In this document: positions 1 through 8,756 of the stretch, piece by piece
Layout of the letters: each line of letters begins with the position of its first letter
How positions within the stretch are numbered: the stretch's first letter is position 1
Assembly (NCBI GenBank): GCA_028282565.1
Contig: JANQHS010000175.1
Span: 1-38,228, forward strand
Length of the DNA stretch: 38,228 nt
Reading direction: 5' to 3'
From: Cytophagales bacterium
GTDB taxonomy: Bacteria > Bacteroidota > Bacteroidia > Cytophagales > CCMP332
Notes under the pieces: generated by a model
Databases searched by the model: none
Seen by the model: the letters and a program-made list of their open reading frames with translations, nothing else
What the model was told of the DNA's origin: nothing
Program-made: the position numbers and the translations under genes

Positions 1-77
1 AAAACAGAGTCCAGACACCTCCCAAGGTTATTTTCTTCGTTATAAGTAATGACAGCGACAGAGAGCTTAAAGCCCAT
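1..77 (-). CDS. Glycosyltransferase family 2 N-terminus (truncated by window edge)
   Basis: Reverse complement of 1-77 reads MGFKLSVAVITYNEENNLGRCLDSV, a typical GT2 N-terminal fingerprint; not in the supplied ORF track because it is truncated. Confidence 0.75.
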   Translation of the reverse strand, partial: MGFKLSVAVITYNEENNLGRCLDSV

Positions 78-193
78 GGATACCTTTGTTGGATCTTGAG
101 ACCCCAAAATAGAGCAAGTGGGAGAGATAAAGCAAAACTCAACCGGCCCGGGCAAATTTTAAAATTGGACTGGAATTTGTATCTTATCTGTGG

Positions 194-793
194 ATGATTA
201 CTAAAGAAAAAGCTTCTGACCGACCCCAAAGGGACCTGAGCCTTGACGAGAGGCAGGTGATGTTCGTCAATGAGTTTCTGCCTTACATTGACGCCCTTTA
301 CAATTTTGCTTACAGATTGGTACTGGATGAAGATGATGCCAATGATCTTGTCCAGGACACTTTTCTAAAAGCCTATCGGTTCTTTGATTCATATCAACCC
401 GGAACTAATGCAAAAGCATGGATGTTCCGTATTTTGAAAAATAGCTTTATCAATGATTTCAGGAAGAAAAGCAAGGAGCCTGGAAAGGTTGATTATAGCG
501 ATATTGAAAAGACCTACAATTCCGATGATGTCCAGTCAAACAATACTGTCGACCTTCGAATCGAGACTGAGAAAGACAAAATCGGAGATGAGGTCGCAAA
601 TGCCCTGAATAATTTGGACGTGGATTTTAGAACTGCCATAATTTTGTGTGATATTGAAGGATTTACATACGAGGAAATGGCTAAGATCCTTGATATTCCT
701 ATCGGAACCGTTAGGTCAAGATTGCACAGGGCCAGAAACCTTTTGAAGGAAAAACTGAAAGAGTACGCAAAAACTATGGGCTACAAGAATTGA
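194..793 (+). CDS. ECF-type sigma-70 family RNA polymerase sigma factor
   Basis: Region 2 DANDLVQDTFLKAYRFFDSYQPGTNAKAWMFRILKNSFIND and region 4 YEEMAKILDIPIGTVRSRLHRARNLLKEKL. Confidence 0.93.
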   Translation: MITKEKASDRPQRDLSLDERQVMFVNEFLPYIDALYNFAYRLVLDEDDANDLVQDTFLKAYRFFDSYQPGTNAKAWMFRILKNSFINDFRKKSKEPGKVDYSDIEKTYNSDDVQSNNTVDLRIETEKDKIGDEVANALNNLDVDFRTAIILCDIEGFTYEEMAKILDIPIGTVRSRLHRARNLLKEKLKEYAKTMGYKN

Positions 794-1083
794 TGTCTAT
801 GGCAGAAAAAATTACCTACTTAGAAACAGGGGAAGCAAAAACACAATATACAGTCTGCGAGAAATTCATCAGGATCATGCACCTGGTCATTGATAACGAG
901 GCCAGTGAAGAGGAAAAGGAGTATTTCCAAAAGCATATCAAATCAAGTGATGATTGTCTGCAGCATTTCGATGATGAAAAGAGCTTCCGAGATTTCTTTA
1001 AAAAGAAATGCACCTGTGTTTCCGCGAATGAGGATGTGATTGAGCAGATCAAGGCTAAGCTCGCATCCCTCGAAAATTCATGA
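793..1083 (+). CDS. Putative anti-sigma factor (RsrA/ZAS-like, degenerate zinc motif)
   Basis: Small protein directly after the ECF sigma gene; pattern C..H..(H-x6-C-x2-H)..SFRDFFKKKC resembles zinc anti-sigma factors. The track starts at TTG 790; ATG 793 or 799 is more likely. Confidence 0.6.
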   Translation: MSMAEKITYLETGEAKTQYTVCEKFIRIMHLVIDNEASEEEKEYFQKHIKSSDDCLQHFDDEKSFRDFFKKKCTCVSANEDVIEQIKAKLASLENS

Positions 1084-1637
1084 GCAAAGGGACACTGTTC
1101 ATTTTTTCGGCCCCGTCGGGGTCGGGGAAAACGACCATTGTTCAGGCACTCCTCAAAAAATTTGACCACCTTGAGTTCTCGGTTTCGGCCACAACCCGTA
1201 GTCCTCGACCCGGAGAGATCAACGGAGATCATTACTATTTCCTGGAGGCGAAAGAATTCAAGGAAAAGATGCGGAAAGGAGAGTTCGCAGAATGGGAGGA
1301 GGTCTATCCGGGGTTTTTTTATGGAACCCTGGCCTCTGAGGTCGAAAGGATTCTTCAAAGTGGGAATTCAGTGGTTTTTGATATTGATGTGGTCGGTGGT
1401 CTGAACCTCAAAAAGCTCTACGGAGATCAGGCGGTCTCTGTATTCGTTCAAACACCGGATTTGGAGACGCTCAAAAACCGACTCATGCTGCGCGGTACCG
1501 AATCAGAAGCTGACTTGCAAAAAAGGCTGGGGAAAGCTGCACAAGAATTGGAATTTGCTGATAAATTTGACCACATTATTATCAACAACAACCTGGATGC
1601 AGCTATCGGTAAAGCCGAAGAATTGGTCAGGAAATAA
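1080..1637 (+). CDS. gmk: Guanylate kinase
   Basis: FIFSAPSGSGKTTIVQALL, SATTRSPRPGEINGDHYYF. Confidence 0.97.
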   Translation: MSKGTLFIFSAPSGSGKTTIVQALLKKFDHLEFSVSATTRSPRPGEINGDHYYFLEAKEFKEKMRKGEFAEWEEVYPGFFYGTLASEVERILQSGNSVVFDIDVVGGLNLKKLYGDQAVSVFVQTPDLETLKNRLMLRGTESEADLQKRLGKAAQELEFADKFDHIIINNNLDAAIGKAEELVRK

Positions 1638-1642
1638 ACACC

Positions 1643-2221
1643 ATGACAATTAAGACCGGGATCTTCTTTGGATCCTTCAATCCGATCCATATTGGACATC
1701 TGATCATTGCCAATACCATGCTCGAAAGGGCGGCATTGGATAAGATCATGTTTGTTGTGAGCCCTCAGAATCCCCTTAAGGAAAAGTCGAATCTGCTTCC
1801 GGAATACGACCGGTTGGAGATGGTACGAAGGGCAGTATATGAGAATTATGATTTTGAGGTGAGCGACATAGAATTCCATATGCCCCGGCCAAGCTACACA
1901 ATTGATACCCTGACTTATCTTTTCGATAAATATCCGAAAAGGGAATTCTCTGTGATTATCGGTCAGGATAACCTTGAGCAATTGCCGAAATGGAAAAATT
2001 TCGAAAAGATCCTGGATTATTATCCTTTGCTTGTCTACCCCAGGGCAAACTCCAAAAAGAGCGATCTTGAGACCAACCCAAAGATACAATTGATCGAAGC
2101 ACCCATTATTGAGATATCTGCCTCATTCATCAGGGAAAATGTGAGAAAAGGTTTGTCGATCAAATATCTTGTTCCGCAGGAAGTCGAGGAGTATATCCTG
2201 CAGAAAAAGATCTTCCTTTAA
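1643..2221 (+). CDS. nadD: Nicotinate-nucleotide adenylyltransferase
   Basis: GIFFGSFNPIHIGHLIIAN and ISASFIRENVRKGLSIKYLVP. Confidence 0.95.
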   Translation: MTIKTGIFFGSFNPIHIGHLIIANTMLERAALDKIMFVVSPQNPLKEKSNLLPEYDRLEMVRRAVYENYDFEVSDIEFHMPRPSYTIDTLTYLFDKYPKREFSVIIGQDNLEQLPKWKNFEKILDYYPLLVYPRANSKKSDLETNPKIQLIEAPIIEISASFIRENVRKGLSIKYLVPQEVEEYILQKKIFL

Positions 2222-2778
2222 ACGGTCATCAATTCGTGTTCTTTCACCTTGAAGACCTCATCGATCTGGTTTGAGAACTGGTCCGTAAGTTTTTGTACTT
2301 CTCCTTCACCATCCTTGACCAGGTCTTCTGATACACCCTCGTTTTGAAGCTTTTTGATGGAATCGTTGGTGTCTTTCCTGATGGTCCGAATACTTACCTT
2401 GCCGTGTTCGCATTCCTGTTTGACCTGTTTCACCAACTGGTGCCTGCGGTCCTCGGAAAGAGGAGGAATATTGATCCTGATGTTCTCGCCATCATTTTGA
2501 GGGGCAAACCCGAGATCAGAATTAATGATGGCCCGCTCAATTTCCTGGACCAGTGTTTTTTCCCAGGGTTTGATCAAAAGCGTTCGCGCATCAGGCGTAT
2601 TGATCGAGGCAACCTGATTTAATGGGGTAGGTGCTCCATAATAGTCTACATGAACTCCGTCGAGCATGGAGGGTGAGGCTTTGCCTGCTCTGATCTTTTG
2701 CAGTTCGGATTGAGTATGCTCAACCGCCTTACCCATAAGGCTTTTGGCTTCGTCTAAAAATAATTGGATCTCTTCCAT
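2218..2778 (-). CDS. frr: Ribosome recycling factor
   Basis: LQKIRAGKASPSMLDGVHVDYYGAPTPLNQVASI. Confidence 0.97.
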   Translation of the reverse strand: MEEIQLFLDEAKSLMGKAVEHTQSELQKIRAGKASPSMLDGVHVDYYGAPTPLNQVASINTPDARTLLIKPWEKTLVQEIERAIINSDLGFAPQNDGENIRINIPPLSEDRRHQLVKQVKQECEHGKVSIRTIRKDTNDSIKKLQNEGVSEDLVKDGEGEVQKLTDQFSNQIDEVFKVKEHELMTV

Positions 2779-2784
2779 AGGATA

Positions 2785-3492
2785 TTAGTTGGTCACCAGG
2801 GTTCCGATCTCCTCGCCCTGGACGATCTTGACAAGATTGTCTTTTTTGTTCATTTCGAAAACGATGATCGGAACTTCGTTTTCCTGGCAAAGTGCAAATG
2901 CAGTCAGGTCCATCACCTTCAGTCCTTTCTCGAAGGCTTCGGTGAAGGACAATTTCTTAAATCGAATGGCATCCGGATCAATCATCGGATCATTGCTATA
3001 TACGCCATCGACCTTGGTTCCCTTCATCACCACATCGGCTTCAATTTCGATCGCTCTAAGGCTGGCAGCGCTGTCTGTTGTGAAATAGGGATTCCCGGTT
3101 CCTGCCGCAAAAATCACCACCCGGCCTTTTTCGAGGTGGCGAACGGCTCTCCTTTTGATAAAGGGTTCACAAACTTGCTCAACCCGAATTCCGCTTTGAA
3201 GCCTTGTATATACACCTACCTTCTCAAGAGCGCTTTGAATGGCCATGCCATTGATCAATGTTGCAAGCATTCCCATATAATCCCCCTGGACCCGGTCGAT
3301 GCCAATTTCTTCAGCATCAGATCCTCTCATAATGTTTCCACCGCCGATCACGATCGCGACCTCAACACCCTGCTCGCTGACCTTCTTGATTTCACCTGCG
3401 TATTGCTCCAGGATCTTGGGATCAAGCCCCTGTCCTGATGTTCCGGCCAACGCTTCGCCACTGAGTTTGAGTAGTATTCTTTTGTACTTCAT
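2785..3492 (-). CDS. pyrH: UMP kinase
   Basis: [66 protein letters not shown]. Confidence 0.97.
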   Translation of the reverse strand: MKYKRILLKLSGEALAGTSGQGLDPKILEQYAGEIKKVSEQGVEVAIVIGGGNIMRGSDAEEIGIDRVQGDYMGMLATLINGMAIQSALEKVGVYTRLQSGIRVEQVCEPFIKRRAVRHLEKGRVVIFAAGTGNPYFTTDSAASLRAIEIEADVVMKGTKVDGVYSNDPMIDPDAIRFKKLSFTEAFEKGLKVMDLTAFALCQENEVPIIVFEMNKKDNLVKIVQGEEIGTLVTN

Positions 3493-3998
3493 GCTCCCTT
3501 AAAGGCTACCAAAATTTCATTCTTCTCGACTTTGTCGCCCTTCTTGACTTTCACGGAATCAATGATCCCGGTCACCGGGGACTTGATCACATTTTCCATT
3601 TTCATGGCTTCAAGAACAAGAACGGGATCCCCTTTTTTGATCTCAGAGTTTCCATTGATCTTCACTTCGAGGATCACACCGGGCATTGGGGCCTTGATCT
3701 CCTTGACCTCACCGGCTCCGCCCACACCGATTCCCATTTTCTGTAATAGCTCATCGATCTTCTCAATGACCCTTACCTCATGAGATTGCCCGTTTAGGGA
3801 TATCTTTAATTGCTTGTTGGAACCTTGATCGGGGCTTACATAGGCCGAATATGAACTCCCTTTGTAGATCATATTGTATTTGCCCTTACCGACTTCTACA
3901 ATGTCTATTGGATATGTTTTTCCTCCAATTAGGACCTGACCGCTCTCCAATTTTTCAATCTGGATTGGGTCATCATCATTTACCTGAACCTTTATCAT
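3489..3998 (-). CDS. Biotin/lipoyl-attachment domain protein (acyl-CoA carboxylase biotin carrier-like)
   Basis: C-terminal [15 protein letters not shown]...[24 protein letters not shown] biotinylation motif. Confidence 0.88.
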   Translation of the reverse strand: MIKVQVNDDDPIQIEKLESGQVLIGGKTYPIDIVEVGKGKYNMIYKGSSYSAYVSPDQGSNKQLKISLNGQSHEVRVIEKIDELLQKMGIGVGGAGEVKEIKAPMPGVILEVKINGNSEIKKGDPVLVLEAMKMENVIKSPVTGIIDSVKVKKGDKVEKNEILVAFKGA

Positions 3999-4014
3999 AT
4001 ATCTTTGGCGGCCT

Positions 4015-4022
4015 CAAATATA
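4015..4022 (-). promoter_or_regulatory. Candidate Bacteroidota -7 box for the biotin carrier/pyrH/frr operon
   Basis: Minus strand TATATTTG matches TAnnTTTG, 16 nt upstream of ATG 3998; -33 element is weak. Confidence 0.4.
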
Positions 4023-4047
4023 CTTAGGCTGAGAATAACCAAAAATA

Positions 4048-6564
4048 ATGCTAGGTAAACCGCCGTTTTTTATTCTAATTTTTTTAGCTCTCATGGTTCT
4101 GGCAGGAAGTTGCAAGCCACCCCAAGCGCTATCCTCTTCAGGCCCTATTGAGAAAGAAAGTTCGGAATATGAGCGCGCAGGAACCGAACTATCGCTTAGG
4201 AAAAGGAGCAGGTGGATCAAGGACCAGCAGGCGGATATTAAACACATGGACCTTCATGTGTCCTTTGATTACGAACAGGAAAAGGTCTTTGGAAGCGCAC
4301 ATATTTATTTTGAGCCCTACTTCTCAGCTTTGGAATTCATCGACCTGGATGCAAAGTATTTTGAGATACATGAATGCCTGCTCAACGGCGATCCGGTTGA
4401 ATATGAATATGATTCTCTGGTGCTCAGGGTTTTCTTTCCCAAATTCCTTAAGAATGAGGGGCCAAGGGAATTGACCCTTAGATATACCGGCCGTCCGGCC
4501 CTGGCCAGAAAACGCGGTGGTTCGGAATGGGATGGTCTTTATTTTGTGAAAACCAAATATGGCGATGAGATATGGTCTCAGAATGAGACGGAATTTGCGT
4601 CTACCTGGTTTCCCACAATTGAGGATAACAGGCAGAGATTCACCCATGATATCTTCATACAGGTGGATAGCGGAATGGTATCCCTTTCGAATGGTGTGCT
4701 GGTCTCGTCAATGAGAGATACCACCGGCACCGGGATTGATCATTGGAAAATGGATCAACCACATCCTGCATACCTAGTCATGATCGCTGCGGGGTATTTT
4801 GCGGAACTTGAACTTGAACATAAGGGCATACCCTTGCGGTTTATGCTTGATCCTGAATACAAAGAATCCATCGTTCCGCTGTTTCAGAATACCGGGCCTA
4901 TGATGGATTTCCTCGCGGAAAAACTGGACTATGAATACCCCTGGAAAAAATACACCCAGATCGTCGTTCATGATTTTGTAACCGGTGCGATGGAAAATAC
5001 CACCGCATCTGTTTTTCACGATGGTTTGAATATCGACCTGAAGGGCCTGCAGGATGAATACCATGACGATATTATCGTCCATGAGCTGGCTCACCAGTGG
5101 TTTGGAGACTTGGTGACCTGTGAAAACTGGGGCAATATAGGATTGAATGAGGGTTTTGCTACTTACTCCGAATACCTCTGGTATGAGCATCAGTTCGGCA
5201 GAGAGGAAGCGGACTTCCATGGCTATAATGAGGTCTTAGACTATATCAATGAAAGTCAGATCAAGAAGAGACCAATTATATGGAATGAATATGCCGATCC
5301 CAACCGCGAGATGTTTGACAGTCATTCCTATGCCAAGGCCAGCAGGGTGATCCATATGCTCCGCTGGGAACTTGGAGATGATGCCTTTTTCAAGAGCCTG
5401 TCACATTATCTGAAGGAAAACGCTTTTTCCCATGTCAATATCCATGACCTTCAGAAATCCTTTGAAGTGGTTTCCGGCAGGGACCTTGACATTTTTTTCG
5501 ATCAGTGGTTCATGAGGGAAGGCCATCCGGTGTTGGAGACAAGAATAGAAAGTACGGGGACCGATACCCTGCTCATTCAGATCAGGCAAACGCAGAAGGA
5601 AGGTCTGCCCTTCGTTTTCGATTTGGACATGGACCTGTATTTCAAGGATACGCTAATTAGTACGCTGATCACTTGTGATTCCTGGGAAGAAGATCTGATG
5701 CTGATCGGTTATGGGAAGTTGCTTGGTTATTGTCTTGATCCTAAAATGAAACTGCTCTTTGAACAAAAGCCTGCTCCTCAACTCAGCTACAATCTCGTCG
5801 CCATGGAAAGGGTGGCTAATCCGGCGAAGAAATATCATCTTGGGTACGATGTTTTTGATTCGTTGTCTAATGAGCAGAAACTCGATGTCGGATCTAAGCT
5901 TTTTCAAGAGAAAGAATGGTATTTGAAGAACCTTGGCCTGGACTATTATGGAGCTGTTTTCGATGAGGTAGAATATAGTAAGGAGCAGATCGAATCGCTT
6001 AAGCGGATCGGCAGGGATTCTCCAAAACCTTTGAACAGAGCCCAGGCCATAGAACTCCTTCCGAGCAAAGGGGAGAATGAGGATTACTTTAGAATGGCTG
6101 TACAGGACAGTTCATGGTTTGTGAATTCTATCGGTGTACTTCAAATGATGGAGTATAAGAAGGATCCATTTCTTTCACCTGACCGGCTCGATATCTTCAA
6201 AGGTTCGAATGATCAAAACATGGTCTACGCCATGGCGTCCTATCTGACCGGTTTCTTTCCCGGCACAAATTACTCCTGGTATCGGGAGAAGTCAGCGGTG
6301 ATCGGTAGCTGGGATCGATATTGGTTTTATGATTTTGTCTGCGAGGATGTAGAAAACGGACCTGCGGAAAGCGCGGATCGATCTTTGGAGTGGTTGGGAG
6401 AGCTTGCGATGAATTCGGATGAAAATTTGAGGTTCTTTCTTTTGGCCAGACTTGAGGAGATGGAATTAGAAAAGGCGGGAGAAGTTTTTCAGCAATGTAT
6501 CAGTGCTCCTCAGAATTCAGAGTACCAATCATACATGGAAAGCCGAAAAAAGAGGGGAAAATAA
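4048..6564 (+). CDS. M1 family metallopeptidase, putative lipoprotein
   Basis: GAMENTTASVFHDG and HELAHQWFGDLVTCENWGNIGLNEGFATYSEYL (HExxH-18-E); lipobox-like LAGSC near the N-terminus. Confidence 0.93.
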   Translation: MLGKPPFFILIFLALMVLAGSCKPPQALSSSGPIEKESSEYERAGTELSLRKRSRWIKDQQADIKHMDLHVSFDYEQEKVFGSAHIYFEPYFSALEFIDLDAKYFEIHECLLNGDPVEYEYDSLVLRVFFPKFLKNEGPRELTLRYTGRPALARKRGGSEWDGLYFVKTKYGDEIWSQNETEFASTWFPTIEDNRQRFTHDIFIQVDSGMVSLSNGVLVSSMRDTTGTGIDHWKMDQPHPAYLVMIAAGYFAELELEHKGIPLRFMLDPEYKESIVPLFQNTGPMMDFLAEKLDYEYPWKKYTQIVVHDFVTGAMENTTASVFHDGLNIDLKGLQDEYHDDIIVHELAHQWFGDLVTCENWGNIGLNEGFATYSEYLWYEHQFGREEADFHGYNEVLDYINESQIKKRPIIWNEYADPNREMFDSHSYAKASRVIHMLRWELGDDAFFKSLSHYLKENAFSHVNIHDLQKSFEVVSGRDLDIFFDQWFMREGHPVLETRIESTGTDTLLIQIRQTQKEGLPFVFDLDMDLYFKDTLISTLITCDSWEEDLMLIGYGKLLGYCLDPKMKLLFEQKPAPQLSYNLVAMERVANPAKKYHLGYDVFDSLSNEQKLDVGSKLFQEKEWYLKNLGLDYYGAVFDEVEYSKEQIESLKRIGRDSPKPLNRAQAIELLPSKGENEDYFRMAVQDSSWFVNSIGVLQMMEYKKDPFLSPDRLDIFKGSNDQNMVYAMASYLTGFFPGTNYSWYREKSAVIGSWDRYWFYDFVCEDVENGPAESADRSLEWLGELAMNSDENLRFFLLARLEEMELEKAGEVFQQCISAPQNSEYQSYMESRKKRGK

Positions 6565-6573
6565 TTTCCCATA

Positions 6574-6604
6574 TTTGATAAAAACCAAAATCCCTCTACT
6601 TTTG
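6574..6604 (+). promoter_or_regulatory. Promoter of the tRNA-Tyr/Gly/Thr-tuf cluster
   Basis: TTTG (6574-6577), 19-nt spacer, TACTTTTG (6597-6604), matching Bacteroidota TTTG/N19/TAnnTTTG. Confidence 0.75.
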
Positions 6605-6653
6605 CAACTCCTTTTTCAAAACTGGCCTTTTTTGGCCGTTTTTGTGGGCTTTT

Positions 6654-6736
6654 GGGGAGATACTCAAGCGGTCAACGAGGACAGACTGTAAATCTGTTGG
6701 CGTAAGCCTTCGTAGGTTCGAATCCTGCTCTCCCCA
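6654..6736 (+). tRNA. tRNA-Tyr (GTA)
   Basis: Acceptor GGGGAGA/TCTCCCC, GTA anticodon in ACTGTAAAT context, long variable arm, GGTTCGAATCC T-arm. Confidence 0.93.
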
Positions 6737-6769
6737 CCGAAAGAGGAATTGGTCCTCGAGTTTTTTAAT

Positions 6770-6842
6770 GCGGGAGTAGCTCAGTTGGTAGAGCGACAGC
6801 CTTCCAAGCTGTAGGTCGCGGGTTCGAGCCTCGTCTCCCGCT
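6770..6842 (+). tRNA. tRNA-Gly (TCC)
   Basis: Acceptor GCGGGAG/CTCCCGC, anticodon loop CTTCCAA, T-arm GGGTTCGAGCC. Confidence 0.93.
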
Positions 6843-6852
6843 CAAGTTGAGC

Positions 6853-6880
6853 AGTGAAGAAAGAAGTTCTTCACTTTTTT
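6853..6880 (+). terminator. Intrinsic terminator-like hairpin after tRNA-Gly
   Basis: AGTGAAGA/TCTTCACT 8-bp stem, 7-nt loop, T6 tract. Confidence 0.7.
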
Positions 6881-6929
6881 GGGAATGAATTTTTAGCGAC
6901 CTGGTCGCGCCGTGCCTGCCAATAGGCAG

Positions 6930-6955
6930 GGGTTCGAGCCTCGTCTCCCGCTCAA
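6930..6955 (+). repeat. Partial duplication of the tRNA-Gly 3' end
   Basis: GGGTTCGAGCCTCGTCTCCCGCTCAA identical to 6820-6845 (26 nt, offset 110 bp). Confidence 0.9.
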
Positions 6956-6958
6956 CAG

Positions 6959-6980
6959 GGTTGAAAAAAGTTCAACCTTT
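6959..6980 (+). terminator. Intrinsic terminator-like hairpin after the tRNA-Gly 3' fragment
   Basis: GGTTGAA/TTCAACC stem, AAAAG loop, short T tract. Confidence 0.5.
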
Positions 6981-7064
6981 TGATATTGTTTAAGGATTCC
7001 TTGGGGTGAAGACCCCGAAAGTCTTGGATGGTATAATAAGATTTTGGGTGATCCTTGCTAAATA

Positions 7065-7136
<72 letters not shown>

Positions 7137-7180
7137 CAATTGTTTTTGAAAATATTAATGAACTTAAATTTTAAATAAGA

Positions 7181-8368
7181 ATGGCAAAGGAAACGTTTCA
7201 AAGGGACAAGCCGCACGTCAATATCGGAACTATCGGTCACGTTGACCATGGTAAGACCACGTTGACTGCAGCTATTTCAAAAGTATTAGCAGATTCTGGT
7301 CTTGCAGAGACCAGGTCGTTTGATTCAATCGACAATGCTCCGGAAGAAAAAGAAAGGGGTATTACGATCAACACTTCTCACATCGAGTACCAAACAGAGA
7401 CCAGGCACTACGCACACGTTGACTGTCCTGGTCACGCTGACTATGTTAAAAACATGGTTACCGGTGCTGCTCAGATGGACGGAGCGATCTTGGTGGTAGC
7501 TGCTACCGATGGTCCAATGCCACAAACAAGGGAGCACATCCTTCTTGCCCGTCAGGTAGGTGTACCCGCTATCGTTGTTTTCATGAACAAGGTGGATATG
7601 GTTGATGATCCTGAACTTCTTGAGCTTGTTGAAATGGAGATCCGTGAGCTGTTGAGCTTCTATGATTTCCCAGGTGATGATATTCCTGTGATCCAGGGCT
7701 CTGCTCTTGGCGCATTGAATGGTGAAGGACAGTGGGTTGATAAGGTAAAGGAGTTGATGGCTGCAGTTGATGATTACATCCCTGTTCCTGAAAGGCTTAC
7801 CGACAAGGATTTCCTTATGCCGGTTGAGGACGTATTCTCCATCACTGGTAGGGGTACGGTGGCAACCGGAAGGATCGAAAGAGGTGTCATCAACTCCGGT
7901 GATGCTGTTGATCTTATCGGTATGGGTGCTGAAGACCTTAAGTCGACAATCACCGGTGTTGAGATGTTCCGTAAGATCCTTGACAGAGGAGAGGCCGGAG
8001 ACAATGTTGGACTGCTTCTCAGGGGTATCGAAAAAACCGATATCAAAAGGGGAATGGTTATCTGTAAGCCCGGTTCTGTAACTCCTCATGATGAGTTCAA
8101 GGCTGAGGTTTATATCCTTAAAAAAGAAGAAGGTGGACGTCATACTCCATTCTTTAACAAATACAGGCCGCAATTCTACTTCCGTACCACCGATGTAACG
8201 GGAGAGATCAAGCTGCCAGACGGCGTTGAAATGGTCATGCCTGGTGACAATGTCACCATTCATGTCAACCTGATCAACACCATCGCATTGGAAAAAGGAT
8301 TGCGCTTTGCGATCCGTGAAGGTGGAAGAACCGTAGGTGCCGGACAGGTTACCGAGGTCATCAAGTAA
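7181..8368 (+). CDS. tuf: Elongation factor Tu
   Basis: [31 protein letters not shown], full-length EF-Tu sequence. Confidence 0.99.
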   Translation: MAKETFQRDKPHVNIGTIGHVDHGKTTLTAAISKVLADSGLAETRSFDSIDNAPEEKERGITINTSHIEYQTETRHYAHVDCPGHADYVKNMVTGAAQMDGAILVVAATDGPMPQTREHILLARQVGVPAIVVFMNKVDMVDDPELLELVEMEIRELLSFYDFPGDDIPVIQGSALGALNGEGQWVDKVKELMAAVDDYIPVPERLTDKDFLMPVEDVFSITGRGTVATGRIERGVINSGDAVDLIGMGAEDLKSTITGVEMFRKILDRGEAGDNVGLLLRGIEKTDIKRGMVICKPGSVTPHDEFKAEVYILKKEEGGRHTPFFNKYRPQFYFRTTDVTGEIKLPDGVEMVMPGDNVTIHVNLINTIALEKGLRFAIREGGRTVGAGQVTEVIK

Positions 8369-8387
8369 GACCACTTTTACACCGCTT

Positions 8388-8426
8388 ATGCCACTTCAAA
8401 TTTATTTGGAGTGGCATTTGTTTTTT
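8388..8426 (+). terminator. Terminator after tuf
   Basis: 13-bp stem ATGCCACTTCAAA/TTTGGAGTGGCAT (one G-T wobble), TTTA loop, then TTGTTTTTT. Confidence 0.85.
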
Positions 8427-8448
8427 CAGCTAGATACATCTAATTTTG
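8417..8448 (+). promoter_or_regulatory. Promoter of tRNA-Trp-secE-nusG-rplKAJL
   Basis: TTTG (8417-8420), 20-nt spacer, TAATTTTG (8441-8448). Confidence 0.7.
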
Positions 8449-8467
8449 CAGTCCTTTTTTTTGAGAG

Positions 8468-8540
8468 ACGGGTGTAGCTCAGCTGGTAGAGCAGTGGTCT
8501 CCAAAACCAAAGGTCGAGAGTTCGAATCTTTCCACCCGTG
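8468..8540 (+). tRNA. tRNA-Trp (CCA)
   Basis: Acceptor ACGGGTG/CACCCGT, anticodon loop CTCCAAA, T-arm AGTTCGAATCT. Confidence 0.93.
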
Positions 8541-8553
8541 CAAAAGGTAAGAA

Positions 8554-8745
8554 ATGAATAAGTTAAGAACATTTATTAGAGAGTCAGTTTATGAGATGAG
8601 ATTTAAGGTCTCATGGCCCAAATATTCCGAGCTTCAAAGCAGCTCGATCCTGGTGCTTGTTGCCTCCTTAATATTTGCTCTTATCATCGGTTTGATGGAC
8701 TTCATATTTGACTCCGGAATGGAGGAATTTTATAAATCTTTTTAG
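8554..8745 (+). CDS. secE: Preprotein translocase subunit SecE
   Basis: Short single-TM protein with FIRESVYEMRFKVSWPKYSEL, adjacent to nusG. Confidence 0.93.
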   Translation: MNKLRTFIRESVYEMRFKVSWPKYSELQSSSILVLVASLIFALIIGLMDFIFDSGMEEFYKSF

Positions 8746-8756
8746 TGTAAAAAGGG

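Noticed and set aside
2764-3438. 224-aa plus-strand ORF opposite pyrH
   Set aside because: Shadow ORF; pyrH on the minus strand is unambiguous
6930-6955. Second functional tRNA-Gly
   Set aside because: Only T-arm and acceptor 3' side present; no D-arm, anticodon arm or 5' acceptor strand
7137-7180. Separate tuf promoter between tRNA-Thr and tuf
   Set aside because: No TAnnTTTG box visible; tuf is more simply co-transcribed with the tRNAs
7325-8374. 349-aa minus-strand ORF opposite tuf
   Set aside because: Antisense shadow of a strongly conserved EF-Tu gene; no recognisable protein motifs; expected from codon bias
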